A stretch of DNA of 12,659 bases from positions 1 through 12,659 of the forward strand of contig JAFXPL010000036.1 in assembly GCA_017527945.1 (NCBI GenBank), in the 5' to 3' direction. Below are positions 1-8,401 of this stretch, in pieces; the first letter of the stretch is position 1, and every line of letters starts with the position of its first letter. Origin of the DNA: Bacteroidales bacterium. Lineage in GTDB: Bacteria > Bacteroidota > Bacteroidia > Bacteroidales > WCHB1-69. Below the pieces are notes generated by a model, which worked only from the letters and a program-made list of their open reading frames with translations, was not told where the DNA came from and searched no databases. A program made the translations under genes and the position numbers.

Positions 1-590
<590 letters not shown>

Positions 591-599
591 GGCGGATAC

Positions 600-1005
600 A
601 GACTTGAACCTGCTAAGATAGCAGTGTTAAACATGGGTGATTCTGTTCCTGGGGAAAGAGCGGAACACAAGATTCGCGGCGCGTGCAAAGGATCCGGTCG
701 TAGGGGATGTTCATTCGCCGCGAAACGAGATGACGCTGCGAAAGGGCGCGCGAGAGGGATTGAAGTGGAAATGTTTTTTGGCGGGGAGTTGACTGCGTCC
801 CGCAGTCAGGACGAAAGGCAGGTTGCCTCCGCGGGACACAGATACCTCCGAAAAAACATTGTAACGGAAAGCCCGACGGCGCGGCGGGAGCCTGCGTTTC
901 CCAACGTTGGTCCGTGAATGCGTGTTTGCCACGCTTGGAAGCATCGCCTCCGGCGCCGGCTCGCCCTAATAAAAAAGTTCATGCGGAAGCCGCGACCCTT
1001 TTTTT
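600..1005. other. Gene-free, hairpin-rich intergenic stretch
   Basis: No reading frame here looks like a protein. Inverted repeats I can pair by hand are CTGCTA/TAGCAG (610-624), TGTTCC/GGAACA (644-667), TTCGCGGCG/CGCCGCGAA (673-724) and ATGTTTTTT/AAAAAACAT (771-859). The last encloses TGACTGCG/CGCAGTCA (790-808) and AGGCA/TGCCT (816-828). Further along are CCAACGTTGG (901-910), GCGTG/CACGC (920-934), CCGGCGCCGG (950-959), and a short GCGG/CCGC stem (983-993) followed by a T7 run. The segment GTCCCGC (797-803) can alternatively pair with GCGGGAC (831-837). This may be a structured RNA, a dispersed repeat or decayed DNA at the array trailer. I see no clear Bacteroidota promoter driving it on either strand. 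Confidence 0.45.
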
Positions 1006-1035
1006 CTCCCATATCCAAGCAACCAAAAAAAAATG

Positions 1036-1043
1036 TATCTTTG
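1036..1043 (+). promoter_or_regulatory. Bacteroidota -7 promoter element for thrS
   Basis: The sequence TATCTTTG matches the Bacteroidota consensus TAnnTTTG and follows an A-tract. It lies 35 bp before the thrS ATG. No clear -33 TTTG element is visible. Confidence 0.75.
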
Positions 1044-1078
1044 CCGATTGTTTTGAATTTTAGATAAACCATCATTAT

Positions 1079-3016
1079 ATGATTAACATCACACTGCCTG
1101 ACGGCTCAGTCAAACAAATGGAAAAGGGCTGCACCCCTTACGAGGTGGCGCAGGCCATCAGTGAAGGCTTGGCACGCAACGTGCTGGTAGCCAAAGTGAA
1201 CGACCAATTGGTGGAGCTCGACAAACCCATCAACGAGGATGCCACGCTCACCCTCTACACGTGGAACGACCGCGAGGGCAAGGACACCTTCTGGCACAGC
1301 TCCGCCCACCTCATGGCGGCGGCCATCGAGTCCCTCTACCCCGGCGTGAAATTCGGCATCGGCCCCCATATCGAGACCGGCTTCTACTACGACATCGACT
1401 TCATGGACTACTCCATCTCCTCCGACGACTTCCCCAAAATCGAGGAGAAGATGAAAGAGCTGGCCTCCCAGAAGATCCGCTTCGTGCGCCGCGAGGTGTC
1501 CAAGGCCGAGGCGCTCGACTACTTCCAGAAGAAGGGCGACGAGTACAAGCTGGAACTCATTGACGGTCTCGAAGACGGCCAAATCTCGTTCTACGAGAGC
1601 GGCCCCTTCACCGACCTCTGCCGCGGCCCGCACCTGCACGACACCTCCATGATCAAGGCCATCAAACTGCTGAAAACCGCCGGAGCCTACTGGCGCGGCG
1701 ACGAGAAGCGCAAGCAGCTGACCCGCATCTACGCCGTCACCTTCCCGAAGAAAAAGGAACTCGACGAATACCTCACCCTCCTCGAAGAGGCCGCCAAGCG
1801 CGACCACCGCAAGCTGGGCCGCGAGATGGAACTCTTCACCTTCTCCCCGCTCGTGGGACAGGGCCTGCCGCTGTGGCTGCCCAAAGGCGCCGCCCTGCGC
1901 GACCGCCTGGAACAGTTCCTCCGCAAAGTGCAGAAAAAATACGGCTACCAGCAGGTCATCACCCCGCACATCGGCAACGTGAACCTCTACAAGACCTCCG
2001 GCCACTACGCCAAATACGGTGCGGACTCCTTCCGCCCGATCACCACGCCGCAGGAAGGCGAGGAGTTCTTCCTTAAACCGATGAACTGCCCACACCACTG
2101 CCAAATCTACGCCGCACGCCCCCGCTCGTACAAGGAACTGCCCCTCCGCTTAGCGGAGTTCGGCACCGTCTATCGCTACGAGCAGAGCGGTGAACTGCAC
2201 GGCCTGACGCGGGTGCGCGGCTTCACGCAGGACGACGCCCACCTCTACTGCACCTCCGACCAAATCAAGGAGGAGTTCTGCAAGGTCATTGACATTATAT
2301 TGTATATATTCAAGACCCTGAAGTTCGACAACTACAAGGCACAGGTTTCCCTGCGCGACCCGAATAACAAGGAGAAGTACATCGGCACCGACGAGAACTG
2401 GGAGAAGGCCCAGCGCGCCATCATCGAGGCAGCCGCCGAGAAGGGCCTGAACACCGTGGAGGTGGAGGGCGAGGCCGCATTCTACGGCCCGAAACTCGAC
2501 TTCATGGTCAAGGACGCCATCGGCCGCGAATGGCAACTCGGCACCGTGCAGGTCGATTACAACCTGCCCGAACGCTTCGGACTCGAATACACCGACGCCG
2601 ACGGCCAAAAGAAACGCCCGGTGATGATCCACCGCGCCCCGTTCGGCTCCATGGAACGCTTCGTGGCCGTGCTGTTGGAGCACACCGGCGGCAACTTCCC
2701 GCTCTGGCTCACCTCCGACCAGGTCGTCATCCTGCCCATCAGCGAGAAGTACATGGACTACGCCCAGAAAGTGCGCGCCGCCCTCGACGAACAGGACATC
2801 CGCTGCTACATCGACGAGCGCAGCGAGAAGACCGGCCGCAAAATCCGCGACGCCGAAACCGCCAAAGTCCCCTACATGCTCATTGTGGGTGAGAATGAGG
2901 AGAAGGACGGCACCGTCAGCGTGCGCCGTCACGGCAACCTCAACGACGGCACCATGCCGCTCGGCGATTTCGTGACCCTCATCAACGAGGCCATCAAGGC
3001 GGAATTGGAGAACTAA
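1079..3016 (+). CDS. thrS: Threonine--tRNA ligase
   Basis: This cytoplasmic class II synthetase charges tRNA-Thr with threonine using ATP. At 645 residues it has the usual full-length architecture. The N-terminal TGS domain is at about 1-61. The editing domain, which removes mischarged serine, carries H73xxxH77, C181 and H185. The catalytic core runs from about 245 to 540, with motif 2 around [10 protein letters not shown] (366-375) and motif 3 near GSMERF (523-528). Zinc ligands are predicted as C337 (in MNCPHH), H388 and H518. The anticodon-binding domain fills about 545-645. All key residues appear intact. The ATG at 1079 begins the canonical TGS strand ([10 protein letters not shown]), and no Shine-Dalgarno is visible, as usual in the phylum. 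A short AT-rich patch (2288-2311) interrupts otherwise GC-rich codon use. In many Bacteroidota thrS is followed by infC-rpmI-rplT; here a terminator and an unrelated gene follow. Confidence 0.98.
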   Translation: MINITLPDGSVKQMEKGCTPYEVAQAISEGLARNVLVAKVNDQLVELDKPINEDATLTLYTWNDREGKDTFWHSSAHLMAAAIESLYPGVKFGIGPHIETGFYYDIDFMDYSISSDDFPKIEEKMKELASQKIRFVRREVSKAEALDYFQKKGDEYKLELIDGLEDGQISFYESGPFTDLCRGPHLHDTSMIKAIKLLKTAGAYWRGDEKRKQLTRIYAVTFPKKKELDEYLTLLEEAAKRDHRKLGREMELFTFSPLVGQGLPLWLPKGAALRDRLEQFLRKVQKKYGYQQVITPHIGNVNLYKTSGHYAKYGADSFRPITTPQEGEEFFLKPMNCPHHCQIYAARPRSYKELPLRLAEFGTVYRYEQSGELHGLTRVRGFTQDDAHLYCTSDQIKEEFCKVIDIILYIFKTLKFDNYKAQVSLRDPNNKEKYIGTDENWEKAQRAIIEAAAEKGLNTVEVEGEAAFYGPKLDFMVKDAIGREWQLGTVQVDYNLPERFGLEYTDADGQKKRPVMIHRAPFGSMERFVAVLLEHTGGNFPLWLTSDQVVILPISEKYMDYAQKVRAALDEQDIRCYIDERSEKTGRKIRDAETAKVPYMLIVGENEEKDGTVSVRRHGNLNDGTMPLGDFVTLINEAIKAELEN

Positions 3017-3041
3017 AATTAAAAAATTGAAAATTGGAAAT

Positions 3042-3070
3042 GGGAGTGGGCTTTGCCTGCTCCCTTTTTT
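3042..3070 (+). terminator. Intrinsic terminator of thrS
   Basis: A 9-bp stem (GGGAGTGGG with CCTGCTCCC, two G-U pairs) has a 5-nt loop and is followed directly by T6. It starts 25 bp after the thrS stop, so thrS is probably transcribed alone. Confidence 0.85.
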
Positions 3071-3121
3071 CATTTTTCGTGACCAAAATCAAAATATCCG
3101 CCCAGCATATAAAAAAAATGC

Positions 3122-3129
3122 TACCTTTG
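3122..3129 (+). promoter_or_regulatory. Bacteroidota -7 promoter element for the T9SS cargo gene
   Basis: The sequence TACCTTTG matches TAnnTTTG, follows an A8 tract, and lies 25 bp before the ATG at 3155. Together with the terminator upstream it makes this gene an independent transcription unit. Confidence 0.72.
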
Positions 3130-3154
3130 CCGCCATAAAACAATATCCAATTTT

Positions 3155-5857
3155 ATGAAGAAAGACACCATTTACACAACAAAAAATACACCAAAACTGC
3201 TCTTTTGGGTGGTTTTAATGCTGTCATTCCCGCCCCTGCATGCCCAAATCGACAATCTTTTCTGGTTCGCGGCACCGGAAATTTCACCCAACCATGCACA
3301 CAATCCCATCACCTTTTGTTTCACTTCGTTCAGCAACGCGGCCACGGTCACTATTTCCCAGCCGGCGAACCCGTCCTTCACGCCCGTTACCGTCAACCTC
3401 AACCCCTACAGCTACTACGCTTTGGACGTGACGAACCAGGAGAGCACAGTCATCACCGCACCAGTGAACACCGTCTGCAACCACGGCTTTTTGATCACCT
3501 CCACGGCCAACATCACCACCTACTACCAGTTGGGTGCCAACAACAGCGAGATTTACACCCTCAAGGGGCGCAACGCCTTAGGCACCGACTTCACGGTGCC
3601 CATGCAGAACCTGCTGGTTGACGGGCCTCCGTCAGACCCGCGCAACAGCATCGAGATTGTGGCCACAGAGAACAACACCACCGTGACCATCATCCCGTCG
3701 CAGCCGCTCGCGGGCGGCATCGCGGCCGGCACCCCCATCACCATCACCCTCAACGCCGGACAGTCGTATTGCATCAAGTCGGCCGACCAGTCCGCCGCCG
3801 GCCATCTCACCAACACACGCATCACCTCCGACAAGCCCATCGCGGTGAATTCCACCGACGACTCCGTGGCCAGCAACCAATTCTCGGGCTACTCCGGACA
3901 GGATCTCGTGGGCGAGCAGCTCGTTCCCGACGAATATGCCGGCGACTTCTTCATCGCCATGTACAACAATCGCCAATTCGAGAACCTTTGCATTATCCCT
4001 GTCCAAGACAACACGCACGTCTATATCAACGGCAGCACCACCCCGGCCGCGACCCTGAACACGGGGCAGAGCTACACCTATATGCCAAGCAACTCCCCGA
4101 CCATCGCCACAATGATCACCTCCGACAAGCCCATCCATGTGTTCCAGCTGACAGGTTCTGACGGCGAGGCCGGCGGCACACAGCTGCCCGCCTTGGGATG
4201 CACCGGCTCGCAGGAGGTCGTCTATGCACGCCCCTCCTACTCCACCCACCTGCGACTCTCCATCGTGGTGCCCACCGCATACGTGGGCGGTTTCACCATG
4301 ACCGTGGGCAACAACAACGTCCCCGTGCCCGCCTCCTATTTCACCACCCTGCCCTACAACAACGCCTGGTCGTATTGCTACCGCGATTTCGCCTCATCGG
4401 TGCCCAACCAGACCGTGATGATACTCCAGAACTCGCTCGGTCCCTTCCACTTGGGCATCCTCGACTACTACTCCGGCATGTCCTCCTCCTTGGGCTACTT
4501 CAGCGACTACAGCAGCGTGGGCCGCATCGACGTGATGATGGACAACATCTACTGCCTGCACGACTCCGTGCGCTTCCACTACCTCACCGAGAACATCGAC
4601 ACCGTGCACTTGGTCACCCCCGCCGGCGACACCCTCACGCAGGAACCCTATGTCATCGACGACCTGACCCTCGCGGACACCGGGTTGTACTTTATCCTGG
4701 CACACAGCGCCATCGGCTGCGAAGACACCTGGCTGAAGGACAGCATCCGCATCCAATTGGTGAACTCCTACAAGCCTGATCTCGGTCCCGACCAGTACCT
4801 TTGCACCGGCGAGGTAGCCGTACTGAAAGCCAACTACGCCGCCGACCAGGTGCAGTACAACTGGAACACTGGCGACACCGGCGACTCCATCGAAGTCATC
4901 ACCTCCGGCGAATACATCCTCAACGTCGCCCTTGACGACCCCAATGCCTCCTTCACCTGCGAGAGCTCCGACACCGTGCTGGTCTATTTCTACCCGCTGC
5001 CGCACGCCGATTTGGAGGCCAACATCACCGAAGGATGCACGCCACTTTCCATCCAGTTCACCGACATTTCCTCACCCAGCGCTGACAGCCTAACCACCGA
5101 ATGGACGGTCTTTGACGCCAACAACAACATCGTGGACTTCTCTAACGAAGACAATCCCGTGTTTGACTTCACCGACGCGGGCACTTTCTCTGTGAAATTG
5201 GTCATCACCACCCCCGAGGGCTGCAAGGACTCCATCACGAAATGGAACTACATCACCACCTCCCCGCAGCCGCACCTCGATTTCCTCGCATCACCGGAAG
5301 TCTCCATGATAAGCGACAACGGCGGCAACGTCGATTTCACCGCCTATCTTTCTGACAACGTGACCGAAAGCTACGCCAACCAGCTGGTGTGGGACTTCGG
5401 CGACGGCGAACAAACCACCGGAGAGATCTCCACCTCGCATGTCTATGCCAGCTGGGGCGACTACGTAGTGACCCTTTCGTTAGTGACCATGGGCGGTTGC
5501 GGCGACTCGGTGAGCCACACCGTGGTGGTAGAGGACGACCTCATTTTCCCGAACGTGATCACCCCCAACGGCGACGGCATCAACGATGTGTGGGCCATCG
5601 AGAACCTCAACACCGACATCAACCCGGAGGATCCCGACGAATACCGCCACAACGAGCTGCGCATCAGCGACCGCTGGGGCAAAGTGGTGTTCACCGCCAA
5701 GAATTACGACACCTGGGCCAAGGACGGACAAATCCACGAGGGCGCAAACCCCTTCAACGGCGAGGGGCTCAGCGACGGCGTCTATTACTACACCTTCAGC
5801 TACAAGGGGAAGGCCAAAACCACAGAGTGGCACGGATCCATCACCATCATACGATAA
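3155..5857 (+). CDS. Secreted adhesin-like protein: IgGFc-binding-type N-terminus, PKD repeats, T9SS type B sorting domain
   Basis: This 900-residue protein is predicted to be exported by Sec and then by the type IX secretion system. Residues 1-30 form a signal peptide: a lysine-rich start, a hydrophobic core, and cleavage likely after PPLHA. Residues about 31-345 resemble the IgGFc-binding N-terminal domain family, with repeated phrases such as NNTTVTIIP, LNAGQSY and ITSDKPI. Residues about 465-612 look like one or two Ig-like modules. PKD-type domains follow at about 616-701 and 707-792, the second with the clear signature WDFGDGE. The last ~105 residues begin FPNVITPNGDGINDVW and end EWHGSITIIR, the gliding-motility-associated C-terminal (type B sorting) domain. 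A surface or released adhesive role is inferred from the domains; the ligand is unknown. It has its own promoter. No T9SS machinery gene is adjacent, apart from gldH two genes downstream. Confidence 0.9.
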   Translation: MKKDTIYTTKNTPKLLFWVVLMLSFPPLHAQIDNLFWFAAPEISPNHAHNPITFCFTSFSNAATVTISQPANPSFTPVTVNLNPYSYYALDVTNQESTVITAPVNTVCNHGFLITSTANITTYYQLGANNSEIYTLKGRNALGTDFTVPMQNLLVDGPPSDPRNSIEIVATENNTTVTIIPSQPLAGGIAAGTPITITLNAGQSYCIKSADQSAAGHLTNTRITSDKPIAVNSTDDSVASNQFSGYSGQDLVGEQLVPDEYAGDFFIAMYNNRQFENLCIIPVQDNTHVYINGSTTPAATLNTGQSYTYMPSNSPTIATMITSDKPIHVFQLTGSDGEAGGTQLPALGCTGSQEVVYARPSYSTHLRLSIVVPTAYVGGFTMTVGNNNVPVPASYFTTLPYNNAWSYCYRDFASSVPNQTVMILQNSLGPFHLGILDYYSGMSSSLGYFSDYSSVGRIDVMMDNIYCLHDSVRFHYLTENIDTVHLVTPAGDTLTQEPYVIDDLTLADTGLYFILAHSAIGCEDTWLKDSIRIQLVNSYKPDLGPDQYLCTGEVAVLKANYAADQVQYNWNTGDTGDSIEVITSGEYILNVALDDPNASFTCESSDTVLVYFYPLPHADLEANITEGCTPLSIQFTDISSPSADSLTTEWTVFDANNNIVDFSNEDNPVFDFTDAGTFSVKLVITTPEGCKDSITKWNYITTSPQPHLDFLASPEVSMISDNGGNVDFTAYLSDNVTESYANQLVWDFGDGEQTTGEISTSHVYASWGDYVVTLSLVTMGGCGDSVSHTVVVEDDLIFPNVITPNGDGINDVWAIENLNTDINPEDPDEYRHNELRISDRWGKVVFTAKNYDTWAKDGQIHEGANPFNGEGLSDGVYYYTFSYKGKAKTTEWHGSITIIR

Positions 5858-5903
5858 GAATCTCACCTTTTTACAAACGCCCGCCTTACCCGAAAAAAAA
5901 TTG

Positions 5904-5911
5904 TATCTTTG
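5904..5911 (+). promoter_or_regulatory. Bacteroidota -7 promoter element for the ricT-gldH operon
   Basis: The sequence TATCTTTG follows an A8 tract and lies 20 bp before the ATG at 5931. It supports that start over the in-frame codons further upstream, which lie inside the previous gene. Confidence 0.75.
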
Positions 5912-5930
5912 CGGCTTAATTTTTTTGGGA

Positions 5931-7676
5931 ATGAGAAACGACAACAACAGACATAGAAACTACAGAAGAAGAGAGGGCGCAGACGCTCGTACGGAAAACA
6001 GACTGGATTCAGGAAACACTGATAACATGCCCGTTGGCGAACCCGCCGAGACGAAAAACGAATCGGGCAATACAGGTACACCTCGCCAAGGCAACGCTCC
6101 TGAACGCAAAAAAGACAACAAGCCGGACCGCAAGCCCGCCGAGAAAACCGCTGACGAGAAACAGCAAAAACGGCCCGCCGGCGACAAGCCTGCCAAAGCT
6201 TCCCCAAACGGCAGCAACGGCAGCAACGGCAGCAACGGCAGCAACGGCAGCAACGGCAGCAACGGCAGCAACGGCAACAACGGCAGTAATGGCAGTAACG
6301 GCGGCAAGCGCAAGGACAAGGACAACAACCGGCGCAAAAACAAAGTCAGCGGCGAACGGCTGTTGAAAGACCCCACCTTAGACCACAGCGACGACGAGAC
6401 GGACGAAGACCGCGAGTATTTCGACACCCTCACCGCCGAGGAACTGGAGGAGGTGACCAAAATGATGCGCAAGAAGACCGCCACGGTCGATAAGCAGGAC
6501 CTCGAAAGCAACGTTCCAGCCGGCGAAGACTGGGAACCGTACCTTGACATGGACATCCGCATCGGCGTGTCGCGCGAGGCCGGAAAAATCGCGGGCAACA
6601 TCTTCCACACCCGCGGACTGAAAGATCTCCCGAACCCGGAACATGCGCATTGCGCACAATACCAGTACCAATCGTGCAAACTGCCCTCCTACAACTGGAT
6701 GGACAACCTCGACATCAGCTTAGAGCATCTGGAGTTCCCCATCGCGGAGGTGCGTTTCAAGAACAGCCACAAGGACTTCTACCTGATGCCTCCCGGGGTC
6801 ACGTTCCGCGTGGGCGACATCGTGGCGGTAGAGGCCAGTCCGGGCCACGACATCGGCATCGTCTCCATGCTCGGGCTGCAGGTGCAGCGCCAGATGCAGG
6901 CCAAGCGCGTGAAGCCCGAGAACGTCACCAAGAAGCTCTACCGGCACGCCCGCTACGCCGACATCGAGGAGTGGATTGCCACCGTTGACAAAGAGTACAC
7001 CACCATGCTGTCGTCGCGCTACACGGCCTGGGACCTCGACTTGAAGATGAAGGTCAACGACGTGGAATATCAGGGCGACGGCACGAAGGCCATTTTCTAC
7101 TACTCCGCCGAGGAACGCGTCGATTTCCGCGAGCTCATCAAGATTCTGGCCGAGCAATTCCACATCCGCATCGAGATGCGGCAGATCGGTGTGCGCCAGG
7201 AAGCGGCCCGCCTCGGCGGCATCGGCTCCTGCGGCCGCGAGCTCTGCTGCTCGCAGTGGCTCACCAACTTCCAGTCCGTCTCCACCAACACCGCCCGCAC
7301 CCAGCAGCTCTCCCTCAACCCGCAGAAACTCGCCGGCATGTGCGGCAAGCTCAAATGCTGTCTCAACTTCGAGCAGGAGACCTACCAGCGCGAGCTCAAG
7401 GAATTCCCATCCTCCCACGTGGTGCTCAAAACCCAGAAAGGCAAGGGCATCTACAATAAAATCGACATCTTCAAGAAACTCGTCTGGTACGCCTACCAAG
7501 ACGACCCCAACAACCTCTTCTCCATTCCGCTCGAAAAGGTGAAGCAAATCATTAAGATGAACGAACAGGGCAAGATGCCCGAAAACCTCGAAAGCTTCGC
7601 CGTCGTCAACCAGAAGAAGATGGAGGAAGGCGGAAACGTGAGTGCCGAAGAACTCAAACATATTGCTGATTCTTAA
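5931..7676 (+). CDS. ricT: RicT/YaaT-like PSP1 C-terminal domain protein
   Basis: This is a 581-residue protein of the PSP1/RicT family. In Bacillus RicT works with RicA and RicF in an Fe-S-carrying complex that affects RNA maturation; the Bacteroidota role is less clear. The N-terminal ~150 residues are low-complexity and highly charged (Arg, Lys, Asn, Asp). They include an Asn-Gly-Ser tandem at residues 93-125. The conserved part runs from about 200 to 560. It holds the paired cysteine motifs GSCGRELCC (C434, C439, C440) and GMCGKLKCC (C471, C476, C477), which match the family signature and could bind an Fe-S cluster. The reading frame stays open upstream to 5586, but that stretch overlaps the preceding gene. 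The promoter at 5904 and the start MRNDNNRHRN favour 5931. It is followed after 6 bp by gldH, a pairing common in Bacteroidota. The symbol is by homology only. Confidence 0.88.
   Translation: MRNDNNRHRNYRRREGADARTENRLDSGNTDNMPVGEPAETKNESGNTGTPRQGNAPERKKDNKPDRKPAEKTADEKQQKRPAGDKPAKASPNGSNGSNGSNGSNGSNGSNGSNGNNGSNGSNGGKRKDKDNNRRKNKVSGERLLKDPTLDHSDDETDEDREYFDTLTAEELEEVTKMMRKKTATVDKQDLESNVPAGEDWEPYLDMDIRIGVSREAGKIAGNIFHTRGLKDLPNPEHAHCAQYQYQSCKLPSYNWMDNLDISLEHLEFPIAEVRFKNSHKDFYLMPPGVTFRVGDIVAVEASPGHDIGIVSMLGLQVQRQMQAKRVKPENVTKKLYRHARYADIEEWIATVDKEYTTMLSSRYTAWDLDLKMKVNDVEYQGDGTKAIFYYSAEERVDFRELIKILAEQFHIRIEMRQIGVRQEAARLGGIGSCGRELCCSQWLTNFQSVSTNTARTQQLSLNPQKLAGMCGKLKCCLNFEQETYQRELKEFPSSHVVLKTQKGKGIYNKIDIFKKLVWYAYQDDPNNLFSIPLEKVKQIIKMNEQGKMPENLESFAVVNQKKMEEGGNVSAEELKHIADS
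6207..6305 (+). repeat. 9-bp tandem repeat encoding (Asn-Gly-Ser)n inside the ricT-like gene
   Basis: There are eleven consecutive 9-bp units. Seven are perfect AACGGCAGC, followed by variants reading Asn-Gly-Asn, Asn-Gly-Ser (twice, with AGT codons) and Asn-Gly-Gly. Because the unit is a multiple of three, copy-number change would lengthen or shorten the linker without shifting the frame. Confidence 0.97.
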
Positions 7677-7682
7677 TAGGTT

Positions 7683-8156
7683 ATGAAAAAATATCTGTTG
7701 CTCTTCGCCCTGTTCACCACGCTCCTTTGCGGATGCCACCACAACGAGTACTACGGGCAGGTGAACATGATCCCCGACGAGAAGTGGGCCATCGACAGGC
7801 CGCAGTATTTCAAGCTGAACATCGAGGACTCGATGCAGTATTTCAACATGTACATCCTGCTCCGGAACACCACCGACTTCGAGACGCAGAACTTCTACGT
7901 CTTCATGAAAACAAAGTACCCCGACGGCCACACCGAGCAGGACACCCTCGGCTTCATCCTCTGCGACAAATTCGGCAACTGGACCGGCCACGGACAAGGC
8001 CGCCTGAAAGACAACAAGTTCCTCTTCCAGCCCAAGGTACGGTTCCCCTACAACGGCGAATACACCTTCACCGTCACACAAGGCATGAGAGACTCCGTGG
8101 TGGAAGGAATCGAGAGCTTCGGAATCGTGCTGGAAAAGTGGGAGGAAAACAATTAG
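7683..8156 (+). CDS. gldH: GldH-type gliding-motility lipoprotein
   Basis: This 157-residue lipoprotein has the signal sequence MKKYLLLFALFTTLLCGC; the lipobox LCGC points to lipidation of C18. The mature part carries hallmarks of the GldH family: an early acidic and aromatic segment, a ILLRNTTDFETQNFY strand, a P-D-G turn before a DTLGFILCD segment, FGNWTGHGQG, VRFPYNGEYTF, then a QGMRDSVVEGIESFGI helix or strand. In gliding relatives GldH is a cell-envelope lipoprotein needed for motility and linked to type IX secretion. In non-gliding Bacteroidales the homologue is retained with an unproven role. It starts 6 bp after the ricT-like stop and is almost certainly co-transcribed with it. The stop is followed by a REP-like hairpin pair rather than a clear terminator. 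Confidence 0.88.
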   Translation: MKKYLLLFALFTTLLCGCHHNEYYGQVNMIPDEKWAIDRPQYFKLNIEDSMQYFNMYILLRNTTDFETQNFYVFMKTKYPDGHTEQDTLGFILCDKFGNWTGHGQGRLKDNKFLFQPKVRFPYNGEYTFTVTQGMRDSVVEGIESFGIVLEKWEENN

Positions 8157-8224
8157 GAATGCAGATAGGGATAGTCATAGAGAATCAACGAAAAGGAGAA
8201 TATCAAACTACAGCATTCCAAAAA

Positions 8225-8278
8225 GGGCTGAAAGCCCGACCTATGTCAGCCCAGGGTGAGCGCAGCGAGCCTTAGGGC
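8225..8278. repeat. REP-like pair of hairpins
   Basis: The first hairpin is GGGCT-GAA-AGCCC (8225-8237). The second is GCCC...GGGC (8249-8278), with AGG pairing CCT inside. Short paired hairpins of this kind downstream of genes resemble the dispersed REP-type repeats of Bacteroidota; membership is inferred from shape. It sits 69 bp after gldH and may define the 3' end of that transcript. Confidence 0.5.
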
Positions 8279-8308
8279 CAATAAATGAATGAAATGAATA
8301 AATAAAAT

Positions 8309-8396
8309 AACCCCGCAACCCAATAACCCAATAACCCAATAACCCCATAACCCAATAACCCAATAACCCAATAACCCAACAAGCCAACAAGCCAAC
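8309..8396. repeat. Octamer tandem array (AACCCAAT)n
   Basis: Eleven 8-bp units run back to back. Six are perfect AACCCAAT (8317-8340 and 8349-8372); the others are AACCCCGC, AACCCCAT, AACCCAAC and AAGCCAAC (twice). The array ends 5 bp before the nuclease start codon. It can be read on the other strand as a false protein rich in Leu-Gly-Tyr-Trp. Confidence 0.95.
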
Positions 8397-8401
8397 AGCC
8401 C

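Noticed and set aside
711..1075. Minus-strand ORFs (77 and 89 aa) upstream of thrS
   Set aside because: They overlap each other in different frames and follow the inverted repeats; no start context or domain supports them.
1106..2104. 332-aa minus-strand ORF opposite thrS
   Set aside because: A shadow of the GC-rich codon pattern of thrS; the same applies to 2150-3073 minus and to 6720-8081 and 8552-9550 minus.
5586..5930. N-terminal extension of the RicT-like gene by 115 codons
   Set aside because: It lies inside the preceding gene in another frame, has a Thr/Pro/Ser-rich shadow composition, and precedes the promoter at 5904.
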